5,137 nucleotides of DNA. Source: an uncultured Paracoccaceae bacterium (GTDB taxonomy: Bacteria; Pseudomonadota; Alphaproteobacteria; Rhodobacterales; Rhodobacteraceae). The stretch covers positions 1-5,137 of the forward strand of contig CALEZJ010000493.1 of the NCBI GenBank assembly GCA_937927885.1, given 5' to 3'. This document shows, one piece after another, positions 1 to 5,137 of this stretch (within the stretch, counting starts at the first letter, position 1; every line of letters begins with the position of its first letter). A program made the position numbers and the translations under genes. The notes under the pieces were generated by a model. It saw only the letters and a program-made list of their open reading frames with translations, had not been told where the DNA came from and searched no databases.

Positions 1-1055
1 GACACGCCCCCCATCACCGAGGCGGTCATCCCGGCGACATGCCCCATCGGCTCCAGCGCCAGTGCGTGCAGGTTGCCGATCAGGAACCCATGTGCGGCGA
101 ATTGCACCAGCATGAAGCCGAAGAACAGCGCGAATCCTGCGATCGGCAGGTCCAGCCCGAATCCGGCCAGCGCAATCAGGCTGGCCAGCATCTGCACCAT
201 CAGCGAGGCGCCGATCAGCCGCGCCATGCCCAGCCGCAGCACCAGTCGCGCGTTGATCAGGCTTGATGGTGCCGACAGCAGGGCGGCAAGCGCGAACCAC
301 AGGGGGAAACTCTCGGCACGGTCGAAGTCGCGGGCAAAGATCGGCGCGACGGAACTGATCCACATCAGCATGATGGTAAAGCTGAAGGTCAGCGCCGCCA
401 GATACAGCCGCACGCGCGGATGGCTCAGCACGATGACCAGCGCCTGACCCAGCGCGCCGGGGCTCAAGGCGCGGCGCGACTCGGGGGGCAGGGTCTCGGC
501 CCGGCGCAAGGCGATCCACAGGGCTGCGATCGCGCCGAACAGCACAAATGCCCAGAAGATCGCCCGCCAGCCAAAGAGCCCGGTCAGCGTGTCGCCGATC
601 AGCGGCGCGACCGCGGGAACCAGCGTGAAGATCGTGACCGCAAAGGACAGGACCCGCGCCATCATCCGCCCGCTGTAGAGGTCGCGCACCAGCGCCTGCG
701 CCACCACCCGCGGAGCCGAGGCCCCCAGCCCCTGCACGAAGCGGGCGACCAGGAGCGTGGTCATGTCCTGCGCCAGCGCCGCCGCCAGCGCGGCCAGCAT
801 GTAGACCGCGATCCCCGCCAGGATCACCCGCCGCCGCCCCAGCGCATCCGACAGCGGCCCCATGACAAAGGTTCCCAACCCCAGCCCGGCCATGAAGAGC
901 GTGATGACGGCATGCCCCGCCTGCGGCGCTCCGGGCGCCAGATCGGCATTGATCGGCAGCAGGACCGGCAGCATGGCGTCGACCGAAAAGGCCACCGTCG
1001 CCATCAAGAGCGCGATCAGGGCGACGAACTCGCCAAATCCCATCGGTTTCTTCAT
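1..1055 (-). CDS. Bcr/CflA-type MFS drug efflux transporter (3' end outside window)
   Basis: Inner-membrane proton-driven exporter of the 12-TM DHA1 group; E. coli Bcr of this family exports bicyclomycin, but the substrate here is unknown. The frame is open from the ATG at 1055 to base 1, giving 351 visible residues; family members are usually about 400, so only the last one or two TM segments are missing. TM1 (about 10-35) carries the SVDAMLP segment with the acidic residue typical of Bcr. MFS motif A lies in the TM2-TM3 loop (GPLSDALGRRR, residues 66-76). VVAQALVRDLYSG (117-129) and the following SFAVTIFTLVPAVAPLIG (137-154) are the characteristic Bcr/CflA TM4-TM5 region. The start shares one base with the stop of the upstream dsbA-like gene (TGATG on the minus strand). 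I see no good Shine-Dalgarno sequence, so translation probably depends on coupling. An alternative start is Met5 (1043). Family assignment is firm; substrate is not. Confidence 0.92.
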   Translation of the reverse strand, partial: MKKPMGFGEFVALIALLMATVAFSVDAMLPVLLPINADLAPGAPQAGHAVITLFMAGLGLGTFVMGPLSDALGRRRVILAGIAVYMLAALAAALAQDMTTLLVARFVQGLGASAPRVVAQALVRDLYSGRMMARVLSFAVTIFTLVPAVAPLIGDTLTGLFGWRAIFWAFVLFGAIAALWIALRRAETLPPESRRALSPGALGQALVIVLSHPRVRLYLAALTFSFTIMLMWISSVAPIFARDFDRAESFPLWFALAALLSAPSSLINARLVLRLGMARLIGASLMVQMLASLIALAGFGLDLPIAGFALFFGFMLVQFAAHGFLIGNLHALALEPMGHVAGMTASVMGGV

Positions 1056-1687
1056 CAGGCGGCGGCGATCTTGTCGATAAGATCCAGCCAGGTTTCCACC
1101 GGCTGCGCGCCGTTCAGCACATAGCGCCGCCCGATCAGGAAGCCGGGCACGCCGCGCAGGCCCCTCTCGCGGATCTCGGCATCGCGCGCGCGGATCTCGT
1201 CCACGTCGGCGTCGCTGGCCAGAAGCCGCGCGATCATCGCGCTGTCCAGTCCCGCCTCGCCGGCAATCCTTGCCAGCGTGGCCGGGTCGCCGATGTCGCG
1301 CCCTTCGGCCCAGTTGGCACGAAACAGCGCGCTGACCACCGCGTGCTGGCGCCCCTCCAGCCCAGCCCAATGGACCAGCCGGTGCGCATCCAGCGTCGAG
1401 GGCATGCGGGTCATCTTGTCCAGAGCCAGAGGCAGGCCGATCTCGTCGCAGGCCTGCTGGACGGGCAGATGCAGGCGCACCACCTCCTCGGGGCTGCCAA
1501 AGCGCGCCTGCAGATACTCGCGCCGGTCCATCCCCTCGCGCGGAAGGGTCGGGTTCAGCATGTAGGGATGCCATTCGATGACAAAAGGATGGTCGGGCCG
1601 CTGCTCCAGCGCGCGTTCCAGCCGTGCCTTGCCGATATAGCACCAGGGACAGACGGGGTCGGAGAAGATGTCAAGCTTGGTGGCCAT
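1055..1687 (-). CDS. DsbA family thiol-disulfide oxidoreductase, FrnE-like
   Basis: Predicted cytosolic thioredoxin-fold oxidoreductase of 210 residues, the usual FrnE/DsbA_oxidored length. Residues 5-17 form the first strand followed by the active site C13-P-W-C16. GVPGF (179-183) holds the cis-proline, P181, that faces the active site. The helical insertion contains the FrnE-like patches HPYMLNPTLPREG (40-52) and STLDAHRLVHWA (97-108). There is no signal peptide, so it is not a periplasmic DsbA. The intact CxxC argues against a 2-hydroxychromene-2-carboxylate isomerase, a related fold lacking this pair. The frame is open 39 codons further upstream, but that stretch lies inside the ligase gene in another frame. 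The ATG at 1687 begins directly before the conserved fold and has a good ribosome binding site. The gene overlaps the ligase by 17 bases and the MFS gene by one, so it is mid-operon. Its reaction in this cluster is unknown; FrnE-type proteins have been tied to redox stress and polyketide pathways. Confidence 0.93.
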   Translation of the reverse strand: MATKLDIFSDPVCPWCYIGKARLERALEQRPDHPFVIEWHPYMLNPTLPREGMDRREYLQARFGSPEEVVRLHLPVQQACDEIGLPLALDKMTRMPSTLDAHRLVHWAGLEGRQHAVVSALFRANWAEGRDIGDPATLARIAGEAGLDSAMIARLLASDADVDEIRARDAEIRERGLRGVPGFLIGRRYVLNGAQPVETWLDLIDKIAAA

Positions 1688-3197
1688 CGCGGTATCCTTC
1701 GCGCAGTGCGCGGCGGTTGATCTTGTTGTTGGCGGAACGGGGCAGGGCGTCCACGGCGATCCACAGCCGCGGTTGCTTGTAGCGCGCCAGATGGGTTTCT
1801 GCATGGGCGCGCAGCGACGCCTCGTCCGGCACCGGACCCCGGGCGACGAAGAAAAGCCCGATCACGCTGGTGGTCTCGTTGACCGGGATTTCGACGGCGG
1901 CGGATTCGGCGATGCCGGGGCAGGCATCCATCGCGCGTTCGACTTCCAGCGGCGAGACGCGAAATCCGCCCGCGTTCATCATGTCGTCGTCGCGGCCAAG
2001 GTAATGCACGGCGCCTGCGTCATCCATCAGCACGGTGTCTCCGGTCAGGAACCAGCCTTTGGCGAATTTCGCCGCCGTTTCCTCGGGCTGGCCCCAGTAA
2101 CCCAGAAACAACCCGGGATCACGCGCGTCGACCGCCAGCACGCCGGCCTCGCCGCGCGAGACAGGCACCCCGTCCGGGCCCAGCACGGCGACGCATCGTC
2201 CCTCCTGCACAAAGCCCGAAGCACCCGGAGGTGCCGGTCGGGTCGGCGAGGCGGAAATGAAGGTCGACACCTCGGACATGCCCAAAGCCTCGAAGATCGG
2301 CGTGCCACTGGCCGCCTCCCAGGCGGCGCGGGTGGCCTCGGGCAGCTTCTCCCCCGCCGACAGCCCGTGGCGCAAGCGGGGCAGTGACGGCAGTTCCGCG
2401 CGCAGCATTTGCCGATAAACCCCCGGTGCCGCCGCAAAAATCGTCGCATCAAAGCGTTTGAGCAACAGCGGGAGTTGCGCAGCCCCCACCTCGGCCCCCG
2501 GGATCAGGGCGGTTGCCCCGATCGCCCAGGGGTCCATCAGGCCAGTGTCCAACGTATAGGTCCAGTTGAAGGCCCCGGCATGCATCAGCCGGTCGTCCGG
2601 CGTCAGCCCATACCAGCCCTGCCACATCATCCGCCGCGCCCAGACCGCGCGATGCGCATGCATGACCGCCCGCGCCCGCCCCGAAGTGCCCGAGGTGAAG
2701 ATCAGATAGGCCAGCCGGTCGGCATCCCCCATCGCCCAGTCGCAGGCGGGAAGGGCGCGCCAGCCGGTCAGTTCCCCGGTCCCGATCCGTCGCAGCGGCA
2801 GGTCGGGCAGCGCGATTCCGGGGGCCGCGACCACGGCGACGGGGTCGATCTGGGCCGCCATCGCGGTAATTTCAGCCGTGGTCAGTTGCGACGAGGTCGG
2901 GACAGGCACCAGCCCGGCGGCAATGGCACCGAGAAAGGCGAGCGGAAAATCGACCGTGTTGCCCAGCCGCAGCAGGATGCGCGCGCCGGGGGGCAATCCC
3001 GCCTCCAGAAACCCGGTCCCGATCCCGCGCACGGCGCGGATCAGCGCGCCATAGGACCAACGCTCGGCCCCGGTCAGCGACAGAACCTGAAGCGCGATCT
3101 TGTCCGGCACCCGCGCCCCCGCCTCCAGCACCGAGGCCGCCAGATTGAAGGGCTGCGGGCAGGGGGAAAAGGGGGCGGATTCGATTAACGCGTGCAT
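1671..3197 (-). CDS. Acyl/aryl-CoA synthetase (AMP-binding, adenylate-forming ligase)
   Basis: Cytosolic enzyme of 508 residues that should activate a carboxylic acid with ATP to an acyl-adenylate and then pass it to CoA. The phosphate-binding loop is TSGTSGRARAVMHAH (168-182), with Arg176 where many relatives have Lys. The adenine/Glu motif is EALGMSEVS (303-311, E309). The ribose-binding motif is GWFLTGD (381-387, D387). The hinge is GRDDD (401-405), followed by MMNAGGFRVSPLEVE, with Asn408 where Lys is common. The C-terminal catalytic lysine is K492 in LPRSANNKINRRALR. All essential elements are present, so it should be active. The layout resembles benzoate-CoA-ligase-like and medium-chain acyl-CoA synthetases; the acid cannot be told from sequence. 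There is no carrier domain, so it is not an NRPS module. It is the first gene of the operon with the DsbA and MFS genes and is divergent from the XRE-cupin gene, its likely regulator. The ATG at 3197 is preceded by AGGT at 7 bases' spacing. Confidence 0.92.
   Translation of the reverse strand: MHALIESAPFSPCPQPFNLAASVLEAGARVPDKIALQVLSLTGAERWSYGALIRAVRGIGTGFLEAGLPPGARILLRLGNTVDFPLAFLGAIAAGLVPVPTSSQLTTAEITAMAAQIDPVAVVAAPGIALPDLPLRRIGTGELTGWRALPACDWAMGDADRLAYLIFTSGTSGRARAVMHAHRAVWARRMMWQGWYGLTPDDRLMHAGAFNWTYTLDTGLMDPWAIGATALIPGAEVGAAQLPLLLKRFDATIFAAAPGVYRQMLRAELPSLPRLRHGLSAGEKLPEATRAAWEAASGTPIFEALGMSEVSTFISASPTRPAPPGASGFVQEGRCVAVLGPDGVPVSRGEAGVLAVDARDPGLFLGYWGQPEETAAKFAKGWFLTGDTVLMDDAGAVHYLGRDDDMMNAGGFRVSPLEVERAMDACPGIAESAAVEIPVNETTSVIGLFFVARGPVPDEASLRAHAETHLARYKQPRLWIAVDALPRSANNKINRRALREGYRDGHQA
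1695..1700 (-). promoter_or_regulatory. Ribosome binding site of the dsbA-like gene
   Basis: On the minus strand GAAGGA lies 7 bases before the ATG at 1687. It sits inside the 3' end of the ligase gene and decides the start of the DsbA-like protein against the longer open frame. It also explains how the gene is translated despite the 17-base overlap. Confidence 0.7.
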
Positions 3198-3204
3198 GAA
3201 TTCG

Positions 3205-3208
3205 ACCT
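3205..3208 (-). promoter_or_regulatory. Probable ribosome binding site of the ligase gene
   Basis: On the minus strand AGGT (within TTAGGTCG) lies 7 bases before the ATG at 3197. It is short but well placed and supports that start. If it is used, the transcript must begin upstream of about 3212, which argues against a promoter whose -10 box covers the same bases. Confidence 0.45.
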
Positions 3209-3213
3209 AATCT

Positions 3214-3292
3214 GCCTCGGCCCGCTCGGCAAGCCCTTGTGCCCGCCCGCGCCCCCCGGACCAGGCCTGCCTCGACAAGCGAGGGCCGAGGC
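3214..3292. repeat. Perfect 10-bp inverted repeat with distant arms, candidate operator pair
   Basis: GCCTCGGCCC at 3214-3223 is the exact reverse complement of GGGCCGAGGC at 3283-3292, with 59 bases between the arms. The similarity continues: read towards each flanking gene, the copies are AGCGGGCCGAGGC (3226-3214, minus) and AGCGAGGGCCGAGGC (3278-3292, plus), differing by a two-base insertion. Each divergent gene thus has one copy in the same orientation relative to its own start. The right copy lies between the predicted -35 and -10 boxes of the regulator gene. The spacing is too wide for a terminator hairpin. Two operator sites for the divergently encoded XRE-cupin protein are the best guess; GC-rich chance similarity remains possible. 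Confidence 0.5.
3270..3284. repeat. 15-bp palindrome CCTCG-N5-CGAGG
   Basis: Arms CCTCG (3270-3274) and CGAGG (3280-3284) flank ACAAG. Size and symmetry fit a site for a dimeric XRE-type helix-turn-helix protein. It covers the candidate -35 box of the regulator gene and overlaps the right arm of the larger inverted repeat, so binding here would block the regulator's own promoter. There is no clear second copy near the ligase. Confidence 0.35.
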
Positions 3293-3300
3293 GCTAGATG
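3272..3300 (+). promoter_or_regulatory. Candidate sigma-70-like promoter of the XRE-cupin gene
   Basis: TCGACA (3272-3277) matches five of six bases of TTGACA. A 17-base spacer follows, then TAGATG (3295-3300), a weak -10 box matching three of six bases of TATAAT. Transcription would start near 3307 and leave a leader of about 17 bases. The promoter overlaps the palindromes, as expected for autorepression. The weak -10 box limits confidence. Confidence 0.4.
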
Positions 3301-3323
3301 CAACCACGTCCCGGGGGGTGCCC

Positions 3324-3947
3324 ATGTCCGACCTGTCCAATCCGCATATCATCCGCATCGCCCGCGCCGATGGTGAAGAGGCGCTGGCCGCCCCCATCGA
3401 CCTGGCCGAACGGGTGCGCAAGCTGCGCAAGGAGCGCGGCTGGACGCTGGAGCAGGCCGCGCAGGCGGCGGGGCTGGCGCGTTCGACCCTGTCGAAGATC
3501 GAGAACGGCCAGATGTCGCCGACCTATGACGGGCTGAAGAAACTGGCCGAGGGGCTGGGGATCAGCGTACCGCAGCTGTTCACCCCGCCCCGCCATTCCA
3601 GCCCCGGCGGCCGCATGACGACGACGCGCGCGGGCGAAGGCGAGGCGCATGTCACCACGACCTACGAACACGAGTTGCTCGCCGGGGCGCTAAGTCGCAA
3701 GGCGATGCTGCCCTACCGCGCGCGCATCCACGCCCGCAGGTTCGAGGATTTCGACGGCTGGGTGCGCCACGACGGCGAGGAATTCCTGTTCGTGCTGACC
3801 GGGCAGATCCGGCTGTTCACCGAATTCTATGCCCCGATCGACATGAAACGCGGGGACAGCGCCTATTACGACGCATCGATGGGGCATAATGTCATCAGCC
3901 TCAGCCCCGAGGATGCGACGATCCTCTGGGTGACCTCGCTCGCCTGA
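3324..3947 (+). CDS. XRE family transcriptional regulator with C-terminal cupin domain
   Basis: Protein of 207 residues with the standard two-domain build of XRE-cupin regulators. The helix-turn-helix spans about 27-86: LAERVRKLRKERGWTLEQAA, then GLARSTLSKIENGQMSP (50-66), which holds the recognition helix, and LKKLAEGLGISVPQLF. A short linker leads to a cupin beta-barrel at about 127-205, with HDGEEFLFVLTG (149-160) and RGDSAYYDASMGHNV (176-190). H149, E153 and H188 occupy positions that bind metal in metal-dependent cupins; most such regulators use the pocket to sense a small effector. The frame opens earlier, at a GTG at 3192, but that extension is proline-rich, lacks homology to the family and would overlap the ligase start. 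The ATG at 3324 has a G-rich stretch just upstream. Placement divergent from the ligase operon suggests it controls that operon and itself. Effector unknown. Confidence 0.92.
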   Translation: MSDLSNPHIIRIARADGEEALAAPIDLAERVRKLRKERGWTLEQAAQAAGLARSTLSKIENGQMSPTYDGLKKLAEGLGISVPQLFTPPRHSSPGGRMTTTRAGEGEAHVTTTYEHELLAGALSRKAMLPYRARIHARRFEDFDGWVRHDGEEFLFVLTGQIRLFTEFYAPIDMKRGDSAYYDASMGHNVISLSPEDATILWVTSLA

Positions 3948-3966
3948 GCCGTGACTACCAGACCTG

Positions 3967-4083
3967 TCAGTTGCTGAACCAGCCGCGCACGACGTTTGCG
4001 CCGCCCGATATGTCGCGGCCGACGCCCTCGACCGTGTTGCAGGCCGCCAGCAAGGCCAGACACAGCACCAGCGTGTATTTCAT
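3967..4083 (-). CDS. Entericidin EcnA/B family small lipoprotein
   Basis: A 38-residue protein. Residues 1-14 are a lipoprotein signal peptide (MKYTLVLCLALLAA) ending in the lipobox LAAC, with C15 as the predicted lipidated residue. The mature part begins CNTVEGVGRDISGGANVV, which matches the entericidin pattern CNTxxGxGxDIxxGG closely. The mature peptide is only 24 residues. In E. coli, EcnA and EcnB are envelope lipoproteins described as an antidote and a bacteriolytic toxin; the single-copy alphaproteobacterial homologues are poorly understood, so a toxin role must not be assumed. The start codon overlaps the stop of the peptide-binding protein gene (ATGA, 4083-4080), implying translational coupling. 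AGGA directly touches the ATG, and GGTGG lies eight bases upstream. The stop is 19 bases from the convergent regulator's stop. Only one entericidin gene is visible. Confidence 0.88.
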   Translation of the reverse strand: MKYTLVLCLALLAACNTVEGVGRDISGGANVVRGWFSN

Positions 4084-5137
4084 TCCTGATACCACCATAC
4101 TTCGGGGAGGAACCCTGTCCAGTCCCCATATATGGGCAAAACCTGTGGATAATGCAACCCGCGCGCCAGCGCCATCCTGCTGACCGGCGAGAACCAGAGC
4201 GGCACCGCATAACGCCCCGCCATCAGCACGCGGTCCAGCGCCTGCGCCGTGGCGGTGAAGACCTCGGCATCTTCGGTGGCCAGCATCGCGGCAATCAGCG
4301 CCTCGACGGCCGGATCGTTGACGCCCGCCCAGTTGCGGCTGCCGGGCTGGGTGACGCCCGCCGAACCCCAGTACAGGGTCTGCTCGTTGCCGGGACTCAG
4401 GGACATCAGCCGCAGCATGTGCGTCACGTCGAAATCATAGGCGTTGGTGCGCTCCACATATTGCGCGGGGTCAATCGTGTTGACCCGCGCGCTGATCCCC
4501 AGTGTGGTCAGGGCCCCGATCCAGGCGCCGGCCGCAGTCTGATAGTCGGTCTGGCCGTTTTGCAGCAGGATCTCAAAGACAAAGGCGTCGCCCGCCGCGT
4601 TGCGCAGCACTCCGGCGGCGTCCGCCTGCCAGCCCGCCTCGGCCAGCAGGGCGGTCGCAGCGCGCAGATTGCGCCGGTTCGACCGCTCGTCGCTCACCGG
4701 CAGCGTATAGCCCTCGACCGCCCCGGGCGGCAGGGTGGCGGCAAAGGGCGCCAGCGCCTCGGCCACCCGCCCCGCAGCAGCGCCTGCCGTCATGCCCAGC
4801 GTGGAATTGCCGAAATAGGACGGGATGCGCGGTTCGGCCCCGCCGGTGATCGCCCTGTTGATGGATTCGAAATCGAAAGCCAGGATAAGGGCCTCGCGCA
4901 CGCGCCAGTCGGCGAAAGGCGCGCGGCGCGTGTTGAACACGAACCCCGACATGCCCGAGGGGCGCCGATGCGGGATTTCCACCCGCCGGACGCGCCCATC
5001 GGCGATGGCCGGGAAATCGTAGCTGTCAGCCCAGCGCGCGGCATTGGGTTCGCGCCAGACCGAGATCAGCCCCGCCTTGAAGGCCTCGAAGGCCACCGAC
5101 ATGTCGGAGTAGAATTCATAGCGGATCTCGTCCAGAT
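4080..5137 (-). CDS. Peptide ABC transporter substrate-binding protein, YejA-like (5' end outside window)
   Basis: Periplasmic family 5 solute-binding protein (SBP_bac_5 fold) that captures oligopeptides for an ABC importer; YejA of E. coli serves the YejABEF system, which also admits microcin C. The frame is open to the right edge, so the ATG at 5102 is internal. The visible 351 residues are the C-terminal part; signal peptide and N-terminal lobe (roughly 250 residues judged by family length) are missing. YejA-like landmarks are EAFKAGLISVWREPNAARWA near the right edge, YDFPAIADG, RRPSGMSGFVFNTRR, FADWRVREALILAFDFE (the typical closing of the hinge) and the C-terminal YGDWTGFLPEVWWYQE. No permease gene follows, only the overlapping entericidin gene, so transporter partners must lie to the right of the window or elsewhere. 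The last ~25 codons use rare codons such as TTG, ATA, ACA and GTA. The YejA-like assignment over other family 5 proteins is from memory of these motifs. Confidence 0.88.
   Translation of the reverse strand, partial: LDEIRYEFYSDMSVAFEAFKAGLISVWREPNAARWADSYDFPAIADGRVRRVEIPHRRPSGMSGFVFNTRRAPFADWRVREALILAFDFESINRAITGGAEPRIPSYFGNSTLGMTAGAAAGRVAEALAPFAATLPPGAVEGYTLPVSDERSNRRNLRAATALLAEAGWQADAAGVLRNAAGDAFVFEILLQNGQTDYQTAAGAWIGALTTLGISARVNTIDPAQYVERTNAYDFDVTHMLRLMSLSPGNEQTLYWGSAGVTQPGSRNWAGVNDPAVEALIAAMLATEDAEVFTATAQALDRVLMAGRYAVPLWFSPVSRMALARGLHYPQVLPIYGDWTGFLPEVWWYQE
4127..4157 (-). promoter_or_regulatory. Possible internal promoter for the entericidin gene
   Basis: On the minus strand, within the end of the binding-protein gene, TTGCAT (4157-4152) is followed by the AT-rich stretch CATATATG (4134-4127). 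This offers CATATA at 17 bases or TATATG at 19 bases as a -10 box. The region is strikingly AT-rich for this window and encoded by rare codons. It ends about 43 bases before the entericidin ATG. Neither box is strong, so this is tentative. Confidence 0.25.

Noticed and set aside
420..1124. 234-codon plus-strand open frame
   Set aside because: Antisense to the MFS gene; composition is dominated by Arg, Gln, His and Pro, typical of shadow frames in GC-rich DNA, with no recognisable domain.
1055..1687. 2-hydroxychromene-2-carboxylate isomerase as identity of the DsbA-like gene
   Set aside because: That related family lacks the redox CxxC pair, whereas here CPWC and the FrnE-type LNPxxP segment are intact.
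1688..1804. 39-codon N-terminal extension of the DsbA-like protein
   Set aside because: It lies within the ligase gene in another frame and shows no homology-like pattern. The ATG at 1687 has a proper ribosome binding site and begins right at the fold.
1668..2387. 239-codon plus-strand open frame opposite the ligase
   Set aside because: The minus-strand ligase carries every family motif in this region; the antisense translation is low in hydrophobic order and has no motif.
2409..3188. 259-codon plus-strand open frame
   Set aside because: Shadow of the N-terminal half of the ligase; Gly/Arg/Pro/Gln-rich with no domain.
3204..3232. Minus-strand promoter TTGCCG-N17-TAGGTC for the ligase
   Set aside because: The -10 box is poor and coincides with the probable ribosome binding site. 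It would give an almost leaderless transcript. I see no better ligase promoter, so none is annotated.
3192..3323. 44-codon N-terminal extension of the XRE-cupin regulator from a GTG
   Set aside because: Proline-rich, no ribosome binding site, overlaps the divergent ligase start and runs through the operator-like repeats.
4125..4136. Perfect 12-bp palindrome CCCATATATGGG inside the binding-protein gene
   Set aside because: Not listed as a separate site because it is coding sequence and a single short copy; it is mentioned only as part of the AT-rich tail.
5102..5137. ATG at 5102 as the start of the binding-protein gene
   Set aside because: The frame stays open to the window edge with family-like sequence, and the protein would lack its signal peptide and N-terminal lobe, so this Met is internal.

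Overview
The window is high-GC, almost fully coding DNA, with G/C strongly preferred at third codon positions. The protein families (an FrnE-type DsbA protein, a YejA-like peptide-binding protein, a one-copy entericidin-type lipoprotein, an XRE-cupin regulator) suggest an alphaproteobacterium, most likely of the Rhodobacteraceae (Paracoccus/Rhodobacter-like). That placement is an inference from composition and protein style, not from a marker gene. There is no RNA gene, insertion sequence, CRISPR array or prophage signal.

Left and centre (1-3197, minus strand): a tightly packed operon read right to left. It starts with an acyl/aryl-CoA synthetase of the adenylate-forming superfamily (3197 to 1671). 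A cytosolic DsbA/FrnE-type thiol-disulfide oxidoreductase follows (1687 to 1055), overlapping the ligase by 17 bases. Last comes a Bcr/CflA-type MFS drug transporter (1055 to beyond the left edge), whose start codon shares one base with the preceding stop codon. The overlaps imply translational coupling and joint expression.

Control region (3198-3323): 126 bases separate the ligase from a divergent XRE-cupin regulator (3324-3947, plus strand). This gap holds a perfect 10-bp inverted repeat with widely separated arms, a shorter palindrome, and a plausible sigma-70-like promoter for the regulator. The natural reading is that the regulator controls itself and the ligase-DsbA-MFS operon, perhaps in response to a small carboxylate or its CoA ester bound by the cupin.

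Right (3967-5137, minus strand): the C-terminal two thirds or so of a YejA-like peptide ABC transporter substrate-binding protein, cut by the right edge. It is followed, through a four-base ATGA overlap, by a 38-residue entericidin-type lipoprotein gene. This pair converges on the regulator with only 19 bases between the two stop codons and no visible hairpin terminator. The last ~25 codons of the binding-protein gene are unusually rich in rare, AT-containing codons, which may reflect an embedded signal for the small lipoprotein.

The most interesting points are the intergenic repeat architecture, the easily missed entericidin gene coupled to a peptide-binding protein, and the ligase-DsbA-MFS-regulator cassette, whose substrate is unknown. 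I see no clear evidence of an entirely new system.
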